Positions 1 through 8,448 of a stretch of 19,876 nucleotides of DNA are shown piece by piece. How positions within the stretch are numbered: position 1 is the first letter of the stretch; each line of letters starts with the position of its first letter. The DNA is from CAYSYM01 sp964435115 (lineage in GTDB: Bacteria; Chloroflexota; UBA6077; CF-72): assembly GCA_964435115.1 (NCBI GenBank), contig CAYSYM010000063.1, positions 1-19,876 on the forward strand. The letters are read 5' to 3'. The notes under the pieces were generated by a model. The model made no database searches and was not told where the DNA came from. It worked only from the letters and a program-made list of their open reading frames with translations. The translations under genes were made by a program, and so were the position numbers.

Positions 1-17
1 CTCTCCCAGAGGGAGAG
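1..17. repeat. Short stem-loop downstream of coxM
   Basis: Seven-base perfect arms, CTCTCCC at 1-7 and GGGAGAG at 11-17, enclose a 3-nt loop. The hairpin lies about 40 nt past the coxM stop, so it could act as a transcript end for the cox operon, but no T-run follows it. Its sequence resembles the CT/GA-rich hairpin at 4095-4114, so both may belong to one family of dispersed intergenic repeats. The left edge of the window may cut it. Confidence 0.35.
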
Positions 18-56
18 GGGACTCCCGGCCATGCCGCATTCAATAGCGGGAAGCAC

Positions 57-869
57 TTAGGTGCGCGCCTGCTCCAGCGCGCGCTGCGTGAGCACCTGCG
101 CCAGGTGCTTCTTGTAGGTGGCGCTGCCGCGCAGGTCGCTGGTCGGGTCGAGCCCCTCGGCCGCCCGCTGGGCCGCCTCGGCCGGCGCGGCGCCCTGGGC
201 CAGCGCTTGCTCCACGCCCATCGCCCGCACCGGCGTGTCGGCGGCGTTGACGATGCCGACGCGCCAGCCATCACCCATCTTCTGCACCGCCGCGCCGATA
301 ATGGCCCAGTCGTAGCGGCGGCGCCGGAACTTCAGGTAAGCGTGCGGCCCGTCGGCGACCGGGAACGCGATCTCGGATACGATCTCGTCCGGGTCGAGCG
401 GCGTGGTCATCAAGCCCTTGAAGAAGTCCTGGGCGTAGATGGCGCGCTTGTTGGTGACGATCTGCGCCTGGAGCATGCGAGCGAGCGTGCAGTAGTCGCC
501 GGCCGGGTCGGCGTGGGCGATCACACCACCGATCGTGCCCATGCTACGCACCTGGAGGTCCCCGACCTGGCCGGCCATCTCCGCCAGCAGCGGCAGGTGG
601 CGCTTCACCTGGTCGGAGGTCTCGATCTGCCAGTGACGGGTGAGCGCCCCGATGCGCAGCGTGCCGTTGTCGCGACGGATGTAGGACAGCTCGTTGGACA
701 GGCCGTTGATGTCCACCAGCATCGGCGGGTTGGCGAGGCGCAGCCGCATCAAGGGGATGAGGCTGTGCCCGCCGGCGAGGACCTTGGCCTCGCCGGCGCT
801 CCGAGCAAGGACCTGCGACGCCTCGTCGATCGACGAGGCCTTCCGGTAGTCGAAGGCGGCTGGAATCAC
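57..869 (-). CDS. coxM: CO dehydrogenase-type FAD-binding medium subunit (CoxM)
   Basis: Flavoprotein subunit of a xanthine oxidase-family molybdenum hydroxylase. It carries electrons from the 2Fe-2S subunit to the final acceptor. The product is 270 aa, slightly shorter than the usual 280-290. It shows the two FAD signatures of the family: AGGHS at residues 32-36, and GTIGG (111-115) followed by AHADPAGD. The start is GTG at 867-869. That codon overlaps the coxL TGA as GTGA (866-869), and AGGAGG lies about 8 nt upstream, so translation is probably coupled. A longer open frame continues upstream through coxL, but it is only a shadow of coxL. It is the last gene of an S-L-M operon. The subunit role is well supported; the enzyme's substrate (CO or another compound) is not. 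Confidence 0.93.
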   Translation of the reverse strand: MIPAAFDYRKASSIDEASQVLARSAGEAKVLAGGHSLIPLMRLRLANPPMLVDINGLSNELSYIRRDNGTLRIGALTRHWQIETSDQVKRHLPLLAEMAGQVGDLQVRSMGTIGGVIAHADPAGDYCTLARMLQAQIVTNKRAIYAQDFFKGLMTTPLDPDEIVSEIAFPVADGPHAYLKFRRRRYDWAIIGAAVQKMGDGWRVGIVNAADTPVRAMGVEQALAQGAAPAEAAQRAAEGLDPTSDLRGSATYKKHLAQVLTQRALEQART

Positions 870-3223
870 GCGTGCGCCTCCTGGATCTTCTCCCAGACGC
901 GGTCCGGGCTGGCGGGCATGTCCATGTGACTGATGCCGAACGGGGCGAGCGCGTCCACCACGGCGTTGATGACCGCCGCGCTGGCGGCGATGGTGCCCGC
1001 CTCCCCGATGCCCTTGACGCCCAGCTCGTTGGTTGGCGAGGGCGTGACGGTGCGGTCCATGACCACGGTCGGGATCTCGTTGGCGGTCGGCACCAGGTAG
1101 TCGAGCAGCGAGCCGGTGCGCAGCTGTCCGGTGTCCGGGTCGTAGGCCACCTCTTCGTAAAGCGCCTGGGCGATGCCCTGGGCGATGCCGCCCTGTACCT
1201 GCCCCTCCACGATCATCGGATTGATGACCGTGCCGCAGTCGTCGACGGCGATGTACTTCTGCAGGTCGACGTTGCCGGTGCCCGGGTCGACCTCGACGAC
1301 GGCGACGTGGGCGCCGAAGGGCCAGACGAAGTTGGGCGGATCGAAGTAGGCAGTGGTCTCCAGGCCGTGCTCCATGCCCGGGGGCAACCCAGCCCCGTAG
1401 GCCGCGAAGGCCACTTCGCCCATCGACTTGGACGCGCTCGGGTTGCCCCGCACGCGGAAGGTACCTTGGTCGAATACGAGGTCGTCCGGCGAGACTTCGA
1501 GCAGGTTGGCGGCGATCTTGCGGGCCTTCTCGACGATGGTGTTCGAGGCCGTGCGCACCGCCATGCCACCCACCGCCAGACTGCGGCTGCCGTAGGTGCC
1601 GTAGCCGAACGCCGGACCTTCCGCGGTGTCGCCGTGGCGGATCTCGATCGACTCGTACGGCAGGCCAAGGGTATCGGCGGCGATCTGAGCGAACGTGGTG
1701 TCGTGACCCTGGCCGTGGGCGTGGGTCCCGACGTAGACCTGCACCGAGCCGGTCGGATGGACCCGCACCTGCGCCGCTTCGAGCAGCGCCAGGCCACCCG
1801 TGGCGGGCGCGGTCGCCGCGCTGGGGCCGAAGCCGCAGATCTCCAGCCAGGTAGCGAGGCCGATGCCCAGGTAGCGCCCCTGCTGGCGGAGCGCGGCCTG
1901 GCGCTGGCGCAGCTGCTGGTAGCCGACTAGCTCCAGGGCGCGGTCGAGCGTGCCGAAGTAGTTGCCGGAGTCGTACGTGAGCCCGAAGTGGTTCGTGAAG
2001 GGGAACTCCTCCGGCTTGATGAAGTTCCGCCGCCGCACCTCGGCCGGGTCCATGCCGATCTCTCGTGCCACCTTGTCGACCATGCGCTCGACCAGGTGCG
2101 TGGCCTCCGGCCGCCCGGCGCCGCGGTACGGGTCGGTCGGCACGCGGTTGGTCAGCACGCCCACCGTGCGCGCGGCGATGCCGCCCGGCCACTTGTAGGC
2201 GCCGCCGGAGAGCAGGCATGCCACAGCCTGGAAGGCGCCGAAGGTGCCCACGTAGGCCCCCGCGTCGAGGTACTGCGTGACCTTCATCGCCAGTAGCGTG
2301 CCGTCGCGCTTGGCGGCCACTTCGACGTCGAAGATCTGGCCGCGGCCGTGCGTCGTGGTCTGGATGCTCTCGGTGCGCGTCTCGATCCACTGCACCGGGC
2401 GCTTGAGCAGCTTGGCGGTCGTGGCGACCAGGTAGTCCTCAGGGTACGGGCTGATCTTGGCGCCAAAGCCACCGCCGACGTCCTGCGAGATGACCCGCAC
2501 CCTGGTCTCCGGCATGCCCAGCGCACCCGCGACGAAGAGGCGGATGAAGTGGGGGTTCTGGGTCGCCATCCGGATGGTGAGCGTGTCGGTCCAGCGGTCG
2601 TACTCGGCCGTCACGCCCCGCATTTCCATCGGGTTGGGCGCCAGACGCTGCTGGAGGATGCGCTCCTTGACGACAACCTCGGCCTGATTGAAGGCCTCCT
2701 CGACGGCCGACTCGGGGGAGTACGTCAGGTCCCAGGCGACGTTGTCGGGCAGACTGGAATGGGTCCTGGGGCTGTCCGGCTTCAGCGCCTCGAGCAGGTC
2801 GCCGACCACCGGCAGCGGCTCGTACTCCACCTCGACGGCCTGGGCCGCGTCGGCGGCGGCGTAGCGATCCTCGCCGACCACGACGGCGACCGGCTCGCCC
2901 TGGAACACGACTTCCGAGTCGGCGATGGGGTAGCGATCCGGGACGGTGTGCTTCTCGGCCACGAACGCCGGGGCGACGGGGTGGGTGCCCGAGAGCAGCG
3001 GCTTGAAGTCCGCCGCCGTCAGGACGGCCACGACGCCGGGCGTGGCGCGTGCTCGTGAGATGTCCACGCTCTTGATGCGGGCGTGGGCGTGCGGGCTGCG
3101 GACGACGACCATGCGCAGCAGGCCGGGCGGCGTGACGTCCTCGACGTAGCGGCCACTGCCGGTGATGAGCCGCGGGTCCTCGCGCCGCTGGATCTTGGCG
3201 CCAATCATCGTTGAGATGGCCAT
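866..3223 (-). CDS. coxL: Form II CO dehydrogenase-type molybdopterin large subunit (CoxL)
   Basis: Catalytic subunit (785 aa) of the xanthine oxidase family, binding molybdopterin cytosine dinucleotide. Residues 1-130 form the hammerhead domain. QDVGGGFGAK at 247-256 is a Moco-binding loop. The catalytic glutamate lies in GIGEAG, E741 by my count. The active-site loop reads PYRGAGR at 365-371. This is the AYRGAGR-type signature of form II enzymes, not the AYXCSFR loop of form I CO dehydrogenases with the Mo-Cu site. Form II proteins have uncertain substrates: some have been linked to CO, many probably oxidise other carbonyls, aldehydes or N-heterocycles. The ATG at 3221-3223 follows coxS by 3 nt and has a GGGGGAG ribosome site. 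The protein looks complete, with no missing cofactor residues that I can see. Confidence 0.93.
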   Translation of the reverse strand: MAISTMIGAKIQRREDPRLITGSGRYVEDVTPPGLLRMVVVRSPHAHARIKSVDISRARATPGVVAVLTAADFKPLLSGTHPVAPAFVAEKHTVPDRYPIADSEVVFQGEPVAVVVGEDRYAAADAAQAVEVEYEPLPVVGDLLEALKPDSPRTHSSLPDNVAWDLTYSPESAVEEAFNQAEVVVKERILQQRLAPNPMEMRGVTAEYDRWTDTLTIRMATQNPHFIRLFVAGALGMPETRVRVISQDVGGGFGAKISPYPEDYLVATTAKLLKRPVQWIETRTESIQTTTHGRGQIFDVEVAAKRDGTLLAMKVTQYLDAGAYVGTFGAFQAVACLLSGGAYKWPGGIAARTVGVLTNRVPTDPYRGAGRPEATHLVERMVDKVAREIGMDPAEVRRRNFIKPEEFPFTNHFGLTYDSGNYFGTLDRALELVGYQQLRQRQAALRQQGRYLGIGLATWLEICGFGPSAATAPATGGLALLEAAQVRVHPTGSVQVYVGTHAHGQGHDTTFAQIAADTLGLPYESIEIRHGDTAEGPAFGYGTYGSRSLAVGGMAVRTASNTIVEKARKIAANLLEVSPDDLVFDQGTFRVRGNPSASKSMGEVAFAAYGAGLPPGMEHGLETTAYFDPPNFVWPFGAHVAVVEVDPGTGNVDLQKYIAVDDCGTVINPMIVEGQVQGGIAQGIAQALYEEVAYDPDTGQLRTGSLLDYLVPTANEIPTVVMDRTVTPSPTNELGVKGIGEAGTIAASAAVINAVVDALAPFGISHMDMPASPDRVWEKIQEAHA

Positions 3224-3226
3224 GAG

Positions 3227-3769
3227 CTAGCTCCCCCCTGCCGCGACGACCTCGGCGGCGCTGGTGGCGCCGTCCGGGGAAACCGCCGCGCCGGCCATCG
3301 CGGCGCTGGCGCGCTGCACCGCCCTAACGATGTTGGCGTAGCCCGTACAGCGGCACAGGTCGCCTTCGAGCCCGCGCCGGATCTCCTCCTCGGAGGGGCG
3401 CGGGTTCTCCGCCAGCAGGCCGGCGGCGGTCATGATGAAGCCCGGCGTGCAGAAGCCGCACTGCAGCCCGTGCTCCTGCCAGAACGCCTCCTGAAGCGGG
3501 TGGAGGCTGCCGTCCTGTCCGGCGAGCCCCTCGATCGTCGTAACCTGGGCACCGTCGGCCTGGACGGCGAACATGGTGCAGGACTTGACCGGGCGGCCGT
3601 CCAGCAGCACGGTGCAGGCGCCGCACTGGCTGGTGTCGCAGCCAACATGCGTGCCCGTCAGCCCCAGGTCTTCCCTCAAGAAGTAGACCAGCAGGTGCCG
3701 CGGCTCGACCTCCCGCGTGACGACCGTCGTGCCGTTCACGGTCACCGTCACAGGAACCTTCTCCGCCAT
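3227..3769 (-). CDS. coxS: CO dehydrogenase-type 2Fe-2S small subunit (CoxS)
   Basis: Iron-sulfur subunit, 180 aa, first gene of the operon. The N-terminal plant-ferredoxin-like domain has GCDTSQCGAC with C44, C49 and C52, plus C64. The C-terminal four-helix domain has CGFCTPG (C104, C107) and CRCTGY (C139, C141). All eight cysteines for two 2Fe-2S clusters are therefore present. The last 25 residues or so are an Ala/Val/Gly-rich tail outside the conserved core. The ATG has AGGAGG about 7 nt upstream. The gene order S-L-M is typical of form II clusters, whereas form I clusters run M-S-L. Transcription probably starts at the promoter at 3960-3988, giving a leader of about 180 nt. Confidence 0.95.
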   Translation of the reverse strand: MAEKVPVTVTVNGTTVVTREVEPRHLLVYFLREDLGLTGTHVGCDTSQCGACTVLLDGRPVKSCTMFAVQADGAQVTTIEGLAGQDGSLHPLQEAFWQEHGLQCGFCTPGFIMTAAGLLAENPRPSEEEIRRGLEGDLCRCTGYANIVRAVQRASAAMAGAAVSPDGATSAAEVVAAGGS

Positions 3770-3959
3770 GGTGCCCCTCCTCTCAAGGTGCCTCTCGGAC
3801 CGAGCACTTCACGCTGCGCGCTCGGGACGGTTCAGCACGTGGGTCGCACTCCACCCCGCTTGTCCCCTGAGCGCATCACGCGCCCTTCCTCTAGGCGGCT
3901 GCGTCGTCCGATCCAGCCCGATCGCTGCCCGCGTGTGCAGCCCGTGCGCCCTGCCTAGA

Positions 3960-3988
3960 ACGATAGGCTGCGCCCGGACCAGTGTCAA
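3960..3988 (-). promoter_or_regulatory. Sigma70-like promoter of the cox operon
   Basis: On the minus strand a perfect -35 box TTGACA (3983-3988) is followed by a 17-bp spacer and a -10 box TATCGT (3960-3965). Transcription would start near 3953, about 184 nt before the coxS ATG. It is the best -35 match in the window. No regulator binding site was identified. Confidence 0.65.
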
Positions 3989-3993
3989 CGATC

Positions 3994-4153
3994 CCTGCGG
4001 ATCGCGGCAGGGTCTCTCGGGTCTCGGCTTCTGCGCGGCGTTCCACTCGTCCCGGGGGCCTGGGGGGCGTCAGCCCCCCAGAGGAAACAAGTCTCCCCCT
4101 CCCTGGGGAGGGGGCAGAGGGTGGGGAATACCGAAAGATCCTGCGGATCGCGG
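3994..4153. repeat. Composite intergenic repeat: two stem-loops between 14-bp direct repeats
   Basis: The 14-mer CCTGCGGATCGCGG occurs at 3994-4007 and again, same orientation, at 4140-4153. Between the copies are two strong hairpins. One has 9-bp perfect arms CTGGGGGGC (4060-4068) and GCCCCCCAG (4073-4081) around GTCA. The other has CCCCCTCCC (4095-4103) facing GGGAGGGGG (4106-4114). It lies downstream of the yyaL-like gene and could end its transcript, although no T-tract follows. The modular look suggests a dispersed genomic repeat. Confidence 0.6.
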
Positions 4154-4258
4154 ATCCGGGGCTTCCAGCCTGGGAGCGTCACCCGTTGGGTGGAGGTCAT
4201 GAGCTCGGACCCACGGAGCGCGAGCCCCGGACCGGGGGCCTGGTAGTGGCGGGCCGGG

Positions 4259-6346
4259 TCACGGCCACAGTTGCGCGCGGAGCTCGGCCGGCGTCGTCAC
4301 CGGGGCCAGGCATGTGTACTGCTCGCACACGTAGGCGGTGGCCCGGCCGTCGCGCTGCTCACGCCGCTGGAGCAGCGGCGTCAGCGCGGCCGCGGCCTCG
4401 TCGCCAGGCGCCGCGCCCGCCACGACCTTGTTGGGCCACAGCCGCTCGTAGACGACCCCGGTCAGTGCGCGCGTGTCCGCCGCCTCCGGGACGCCGACGA
4501 TGGCGACCTCCTTCGGGCGCGAGAGGAAGAAGTCGAGCGCCGAGAGCAGGCGCCCGAAGCCGAGCGGGTACCTGGCCATCGGCTCGCGCATCGGCTGCAG
4601 GATGCGCTGCGCCTGGCGCTGGTACGCGTGGTTGGCGGTCAGCAGGGCGAGGCGCAGCAGCACGTCGGCCGCCACCGAGTTGCCCGCCGGCGTGGCGTTG
4701 TCGACCAGGGCCTTGGGGCGTGTGACGAGCGCCTCGTGGTCCACCGAGGTGTCGAAGAAGCCGCCACTCTCGTCATCGGCGAAGCGTGCCAGGATGGCGT
4801 CGGCCAGGTCGCAGGCAGCGCGCAACCAGCGCGCATCGAACGTTGCCTCGTAGAGCGCCACGAGCCCATCGGTGACATGGGCGTAGTCCTCCAGGTACCC
4901 GTTCAGCTTGGCCTGGTGGCCTGGCTTCCAGGTCCGGTAGAGCCGGCCGTCTTCCCCTTGCATGGTCGAGAGGAGGAACGCGCCGTTCCTCACGGCCGCC
5001 TGGCGGTAGTCTTCGCGATCCAGGATGCGGGCCGCCTCGGCGAAGGCGCGCAGCGCCATCCCGTTCCAGGCGGTGACGATCTTCTCGTCCCGCCCGGGCC
5101 GCACGCGCCGCTGGCGCGCCTCGAAGAGCACCCGCCTGCCCTGCTCGAGGGCGCTCCGCAGCCGATCCTCGCTCACGCCGAGCCGCTGGGCCACCTCCGC
5201 TGCACTCGCGGGAGCGTGCAGGACGCTCGTGCCACGCTCGAAGTTCCCCTGCTCGGACACGCCGTAGAACGCGTTGAACAGGCGGGCATCCTCATCGCCG
5301 AGCAGGACGCGAACCTCCTCGGACGTCCACAGGTAGAACTTCCCCTCCTCCCCTTCCGAGTCGGCGTCCTCGGTCGAGTAGAAGCCGCCGGCGGGGTCTG
5401 CCATGTCCCGCAGGAGGTAGTCCAGCGTCTGCTCGGCGACCCGGCGGAAGAGCTGCCTACCGGACGCCTGGAACCCCATCAGGTACGCCCGCACGAGCTG
5501 GGCGTTGTCGTAGAGCATCTTCTCAAAGTGCGGCACGCGCCACTGCGCGTCCACGCTGTAGCGGTGGAACCCGCCGCCGAGCTGGTCGTACATCCCGCCA
5601 CGGGCCATCTTCTCGAGCGTGGCGACCGCCACGGCCAGGAAGCGCTCGTCCCCCGTTCGGTGCCACTGGCGGAGCAGGAACTCGAGCGCCATGGGCGGTG
5701 GGAACTTGGGCGCGCCGCCGAAGCCGCCATGGCGAGGGTCGTACTGCTGCAGGAGGCCCTGCGCCGCGGCGTCCAGGACCTCGGCGCTGAGCGGGGTTCG
5801 CTCCGGCCGCGGCTCGAGCCGCCGCTGAAGCTGGCGCCGGAGACCCTCGCCGCTCTCGAGCACCTCCGCCCGCTGGTTCTGCCAGGCGTCGGCGATGGCC
5901 CGCAGCACGTTCTTGAAAGACGGTAGGCCGTGGCGATCCTCGGGCGGGAAGTAGGTTCCACCCCAGAAGGGAGCGCCGTCGGGTGTGAGGAACACGGTCA
6001 TCGGCCAGCCGCCCTGGCCGGCCAGCATCTGGACGGCCTGCATGTAGATGGCATCCAGGTCCGGCCGCTCCTCACGGTCGACCTTCACGCTGACGAAGTG
6101 GCGGTTCATCAGCTCGGCGGTGGCCTCGTCCTCGAACGACTCGTGCTCCATGACGTGGCACCAGTGGCAGGCCGAGTAGCCGATGGACAGCAGGATCGGC
6201 TTCTCTTCGGCGCGCGCCTTCTCGAGCGCTTCCGGCCCCCACGGGTACCAGGCCACCGGGTTGTGGGCGTGCTGGAGGAGGTACGGGCTGCTCTCGCCGG
6301 CGAGCCGATTGGTGTACCGCTGGGCCGTGCCACTGGTCGACGCCAT
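4259..6346 (-). CDS. yyaL: YyaL/DUF255-family thioredoxin-like protein (spermatogenesis-associated protein 20 family)
   Basis: A 695-aa protein, the usual length for this family. The N-terminal thioredoxin-like domain (about residues 10-170) begins with NRLAGESSPYLLQHAHNPV and has a CHWC redox-type motif at residues 60-63. It continues with VKVDREERPDLD and GGWPMTVFLTPDG. The remainder is the alpha/alpha-barrel region resembling six-hairpin glycosidases, with YDQLGGGFHRYSVD and PHFEKMLYDNAQL. The biochemical role of the family is not settled. The start is the ATG at 6344-6346, preceded by GGGAGGTGG. The frame stays open upstream to about 6607, but the homology begins just after this ATG. The gene diverges from typA across a 175-bp gap and reads toward the cox operon. 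Confidence 0.92.
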   Translation of the reverse strand: MASTSGTAQRYTNRLAGESSPYLLQHAHNPVAWYPWGPEALEKARAEEKPILLSIGYSACHWCHVMEHESFEDEATAELMNRHFVSVKVDREERPDLDAIYMQAVQMLAGQGGWPMTVFLTPDGAPFWGGTYFPPEDRHGLPSFKNVLRAIADAWQNQRAEVLESGEGLRRQLQRRLEPRPERTPLSAEVLDAAAQGLLQQYDPRHGGFGGAPKFPPPMALEFLLRQWHRTGDERFLAVAVATLEKMARGGMYDQLGGGFHRYSVDAQWRVPHFEKMLYDNAQLVRAYLMGFQASGRQLFRRVAEQTLDYLLRDMADPAGGFYSTEDADSEGEEGKFYLWTSEEVRVLLGDEDARLFNAFYGVSEQGNFERGTSVLHAPASAAEVAQRLGVSEDRLRSALEQGRRVLFEARQRRVRPGRDEKIVTAWNGMALRAFAEAARILDREDYRQAAVRNGAFLLSTMQGEDGRLYRTWKPGHQAKLNGYLEDYAHVTDGLVALYEATFDARWLRAACDLADAILARFADDESGGFFDTSVDHEALVTRPKALVDNATPAGNSVAADVLLRLALLTANHAYQRQAQRILQPMREPMARYPLGFGRLLSALDFFLSRPKEVAIVGVPEAADTRALTGVVYERLWPNKVVAGAAPGDEAAAALTPLLQRREQRDGRATAYVCEQYTCLAPVTTPAELRAQLWP

Positions 6347-6438
6347 CGCCACCTCCCTCAAGGAAGGGTACCCGCTGCACGCTCCGGGCCAGCCCGAATC
6401 CTCCCGAGTGGGTGAGCCCGAGACGGCGACCTGGCACC

Positions 6439-6447
6439 TGGTAGACT
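6439..6447 (+). promoter_or_regulatory. Candidate extended -10 promoter for typA
   Basis: TGG followed by TAGACT at 6442-6447 forms an extended -10 element. No good -35 hexamer lies 16-18 bp upstream. The same -10 hexamer, TAGACT, occurs in the better-supported deoR promoter at 12981-12986. A start near 6454 would give typA a leader of about 68 nt that contains the hairpin at 6472-6500. Confidence 0.3.
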
Positions 6448-6471
6448 GAGGAAGGCTTCCGGTCTCGCCTG

Positions 6472-6504
6472 CGCGGCGGCTCGTCGTTCCGACCGCCGCG
6501 TTTT
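6472..6504 (+). promoter_or_regulatory. GC stem-loop plus T4 in the typA leader
   Basis: CGCGGCGG at 6472-6479 and CCGCCGCG at 6493-6500 are perfect 8-bp complements around a 13-nt loop, followed at once by TTTT (6501-6504). The structure ends 17 nt before the typA ATG, which has no clear Shine-Dalgarno sequence. It could be an attenuator or a structure that affects initiation. This is inference from sequence only. Confidence 0.4.
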
Positions 6505-6521
6505 CGTGCCCCACGCGTCCC

Positions 6522-8405
6522 ATGACCCTTACGACTATTTCGGCCCAGCCCCTCATCCGCACCGACCTCCGCAACGTGGCGGTGATCGCCCACGTCGACC
6601 ACGGCAAGACCAGCCTGGTCGACCAGATGCTGCGTCAGGCCGGGCTGGCCCGCACCAGGATGGGCGAGGGTGAGTTCACGCTGGACAGCATGACCGGCAA
6701 CCCGCTGGAGCGCGAGAAGGGCATCACCATCCTCAGCAAGATCACGACGATCCCTTATGTCGATCCAGTGACGGGTGAGCGGGTGGCGCTGAACATCATC
6801 GATACGCCCGGCCACGCGGACTTCGGCGGCGAGGTGGAGCGGGTGCTGGGCATGGCCGATGGCTGCCTGCTCGTCGTGGACGCCGGCGAAGGTCCCATGC
6901 CCCAGACGCGGTTCGTGCTCCAGAAAGCGTTCGCGCTCGGGCTCACGCCGATCGTCGTGATCAACAAGGTGGACCGCCAACACGCGCGGCCGGCCTGGGT
7001 GCTGGACGCGACCGAGCGCCTCTTCCTCGAGCTGGCGACCGAAGAGTCGCACCTGGACTTCCCGGTGCTGTACGCCATCGCGCGGGAGGGGCGCGCCGGG
7101 CACGCGCCTGACGCCCTGGCCGACGACCTCCAGCCGCTCTTCCGCACCATCCTCGACCACGTCCCGGCGCCAACCGGCGACCCGGACGCCCCGCTCCAGC
7201 TCCTGGTGACCACGCTCGACTACGACAGCCACCAGGGCCGCATCGCGATCGGCCGGGTGCGGCGCGGGTCGGTGCGGGCGGGCGACCCGGTGCTGCGATT
7301 AGGCCGCGGCGGCGCACAGGGCGGCCCGCACAAGGTGGGCGGCATCTTCACCTACCGCGGCCTGGCGCGCGTCCCGGTGGAGCGCGCCACCGTCGGCGAC
7401 GTGGTTGCCATTACAGGCGTCGAAGGCGCGGCCATCGGCGACACGCTCGCCGACCCCTCGGCGCCGGACACCCTCCCCGTCCCTGCGATCGAGGAGCCGA
7501 CCGTGCGCATGACCTTCGGCGTCAACACCTCGCCCTTCGCGGGCCGCGAGGCGCGCGTGAGTAGCACGTCGCGCCAGCTCCGTGCGCGGCTGCTGCGCGA
7601 GCTCGAGACCAACGTGGCGCTCCGCGTCGAGGACACCGGCAGCGCGGACGAATTCCTCGTCTCGGGCCGCGGCGAGCTGCACCTCTCGATCCTCGTCGAG
7701 ACGCTGCGGCGCGAGGGCTACGAGTTCCAGGTCTCCCGACCGGAGGTGATCACCAGGGAGATCAACGGGCGCACGCACGAGCCGGTGGAGCAGCTCGTGG
7801 TCGACACGATCGAGGAGCACGTGGGCGCCGTCTCCGAGCTGCTCGGCAAACGTCTTGCCAAGATGGAGAACATGGCCCACGACGGGCACGGAGGCATCCG
7901 AATGGAATTCCGTGTGCCCACGCGCGGCCTGATCGGCCTGCGCAGCCAGCTTCTCACGGCCACCCGCGGCCACAGCGTCATGGCCAGCCGGCTCATCGGG
8001 TACGAGCCCTGGCACGGGCCGCTCGGCGGGACCCGCAACGGCGTGCTCGTCGCCAGCGAGCCGGGGGTGGCCACGAGCTACGCGATCGGCAGCGCCCAGG
8101 AGCGCGCCCAGACGTTCGTGGAGCCACAGACTCAGGTCTACGAAGGGATGATCGTCGGGCTCAACTCGCGGCTCGAGGATATGCTGGTGAACATCACCCG
8201 GGAGAAGAAGCAGACGAACATCCGCTCCTCCACCTCGGACATCGCGGTGAAGCTGACCCCGCCCATCCGGCTGAGCCTGGAGCAAGCGTTGGACTTCATC
8301 GAGCCAGACGAGCTGGTGGAGGTGACCCCGGCCGCCTTCCGCCTCCGCAAGCGCCTCCTGACGGCCGACGAGCGTGCCAAGGCGCGGAAGCGCGGACCCG
8401 ACTGA
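6522..8405 (+). CDS. typA: Ribosome-associated translational GTPase TypA/BipA
   Basis: Translation-factor-family GTPase of 627 aa that binds the ribosome and supports 50S assembly and stress or cold responses. G1 is AHVDHGKT (23-30), with REKGITI (64-70) covering the switch I threonine. G3 is DTPGH (94-98) and G4 is NKVD (148-151). EF-G-like domains II, III and V follow. The TypA-specific C-terminal part includes RGLIGLRSQLLTATRG and a basic stretch KKQTNIRSS. The length is slightly above the usual 600-615 because of a small extension in the switch loop (DPVTGERVAL). The ATG has no obvious ribosome site; the leader hairpin at 6472-6500 lies just upstream. It is transcribed alone and converges on the toxin-antitoxin pair behind it. 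Confidence 0.96.
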   Translation: MTLTTISAQPLIRTDLRNVAVIAHVDHGKTSLVDQMLRQAGLARTRMGEGEFTLDSMTGNPLEREKGITILSKITTIPYVDPVTGERVALNIIDTPGHADFGGEVERVLGMADGCLLVVDAGEGPMPQTRFVLQKAFALGLTPIVVINKVDRQHARPAWVLDATERLFLELATEESHLDFPVLYAIAREGRAGHAPDALADDLQPLFRTILDHVPAPTGDPDAPLQLLVTTLDYDSHQGRIAIGRVRRGSVRAGDPVLRLGRGGAQGGPHKVGGIFTYRGLARVPVERATVGDVVAITGVEGAAIGDTLADPSAPDTLPVPAIEEPTVRMTFGVNTSPFAGREARVSSTSRQLRARLLRELETNVALRVEDTGSADEFLVSGRGELHLSILVETLRREGYEFQVSRPEVITREINGRTHEPVEQLVVDTIEEHVGAVSELLGKRLAKMENMAHDGHGGIRMEFRVPTRGLIGLRSQLLTATRGHSVMASRLIGYEPWHGPLGGTRNGVLVASEPGVATSYAIGSAQERAQTFVEPQTQVYEGMIVGLNSRLEDMLVNITREKKQTNIRSSTSDIAVKLTPPIRLSLEQALDFIEPDELVEVTPAAFRLRKRLLTADERAKARKRGPD

Positions 8406-8448
8406 GGCGTAACGCGCTGAGCCATCTGAGGAACGAAGCGCGAGGCGC

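Larger units (their letters stand above)
3770..4258. other. Gene-free region upstream of coxS with repeats
   Basis: This 489-bp gap separates the end of the yyaL-like gene from coxS, both on the minus strand. It holds the cox promoter (3960-3988), the untranslated cox leader (about 3770-3953) and a composite repeat (3994-4153). The leader contains small self-complementary stretches such as CTCGGACCGAG near 3794-3804, but I recognise no known riboswitch. Open frames here, including a 71-codon one at 3985-4200 on the minus strand, run through the repeats and look spurious. Confidence 0.7.

Noticed and set aside
870..2390. Upstream extension of the coxM frame, giving a 777-codon ORF
   Set aside because: It lies wholly inside coxL in another frame, is Arg/Gly/His-rich, and has no family motifs. 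The real coxM start is the GTG at 867-869 with AGGAGG.
3985..4200. Minus-strand 71-codon open frame in the intergenic region
   Set aside because: It is a translation of the hairpin repeats and their flanks, with no homology I recognise and no ribosome site.
4271..5926. Long plus-strand open frame (551 codons) opposite the yyaL-like gene
   Set aside because: Antisense shadow in GC-rich DNA. The minus-strand protein has full family homology, while this peptide is Arg/Gly/Val/Leu-rich without motifs.
8406..8448. Possible bidirectional terminator between typA and vapC
   Set aside because: Only a 6-bp complementary pair (CTGAGC and GCTCAG) with a long loop and no T-tract; too weak to annotate.
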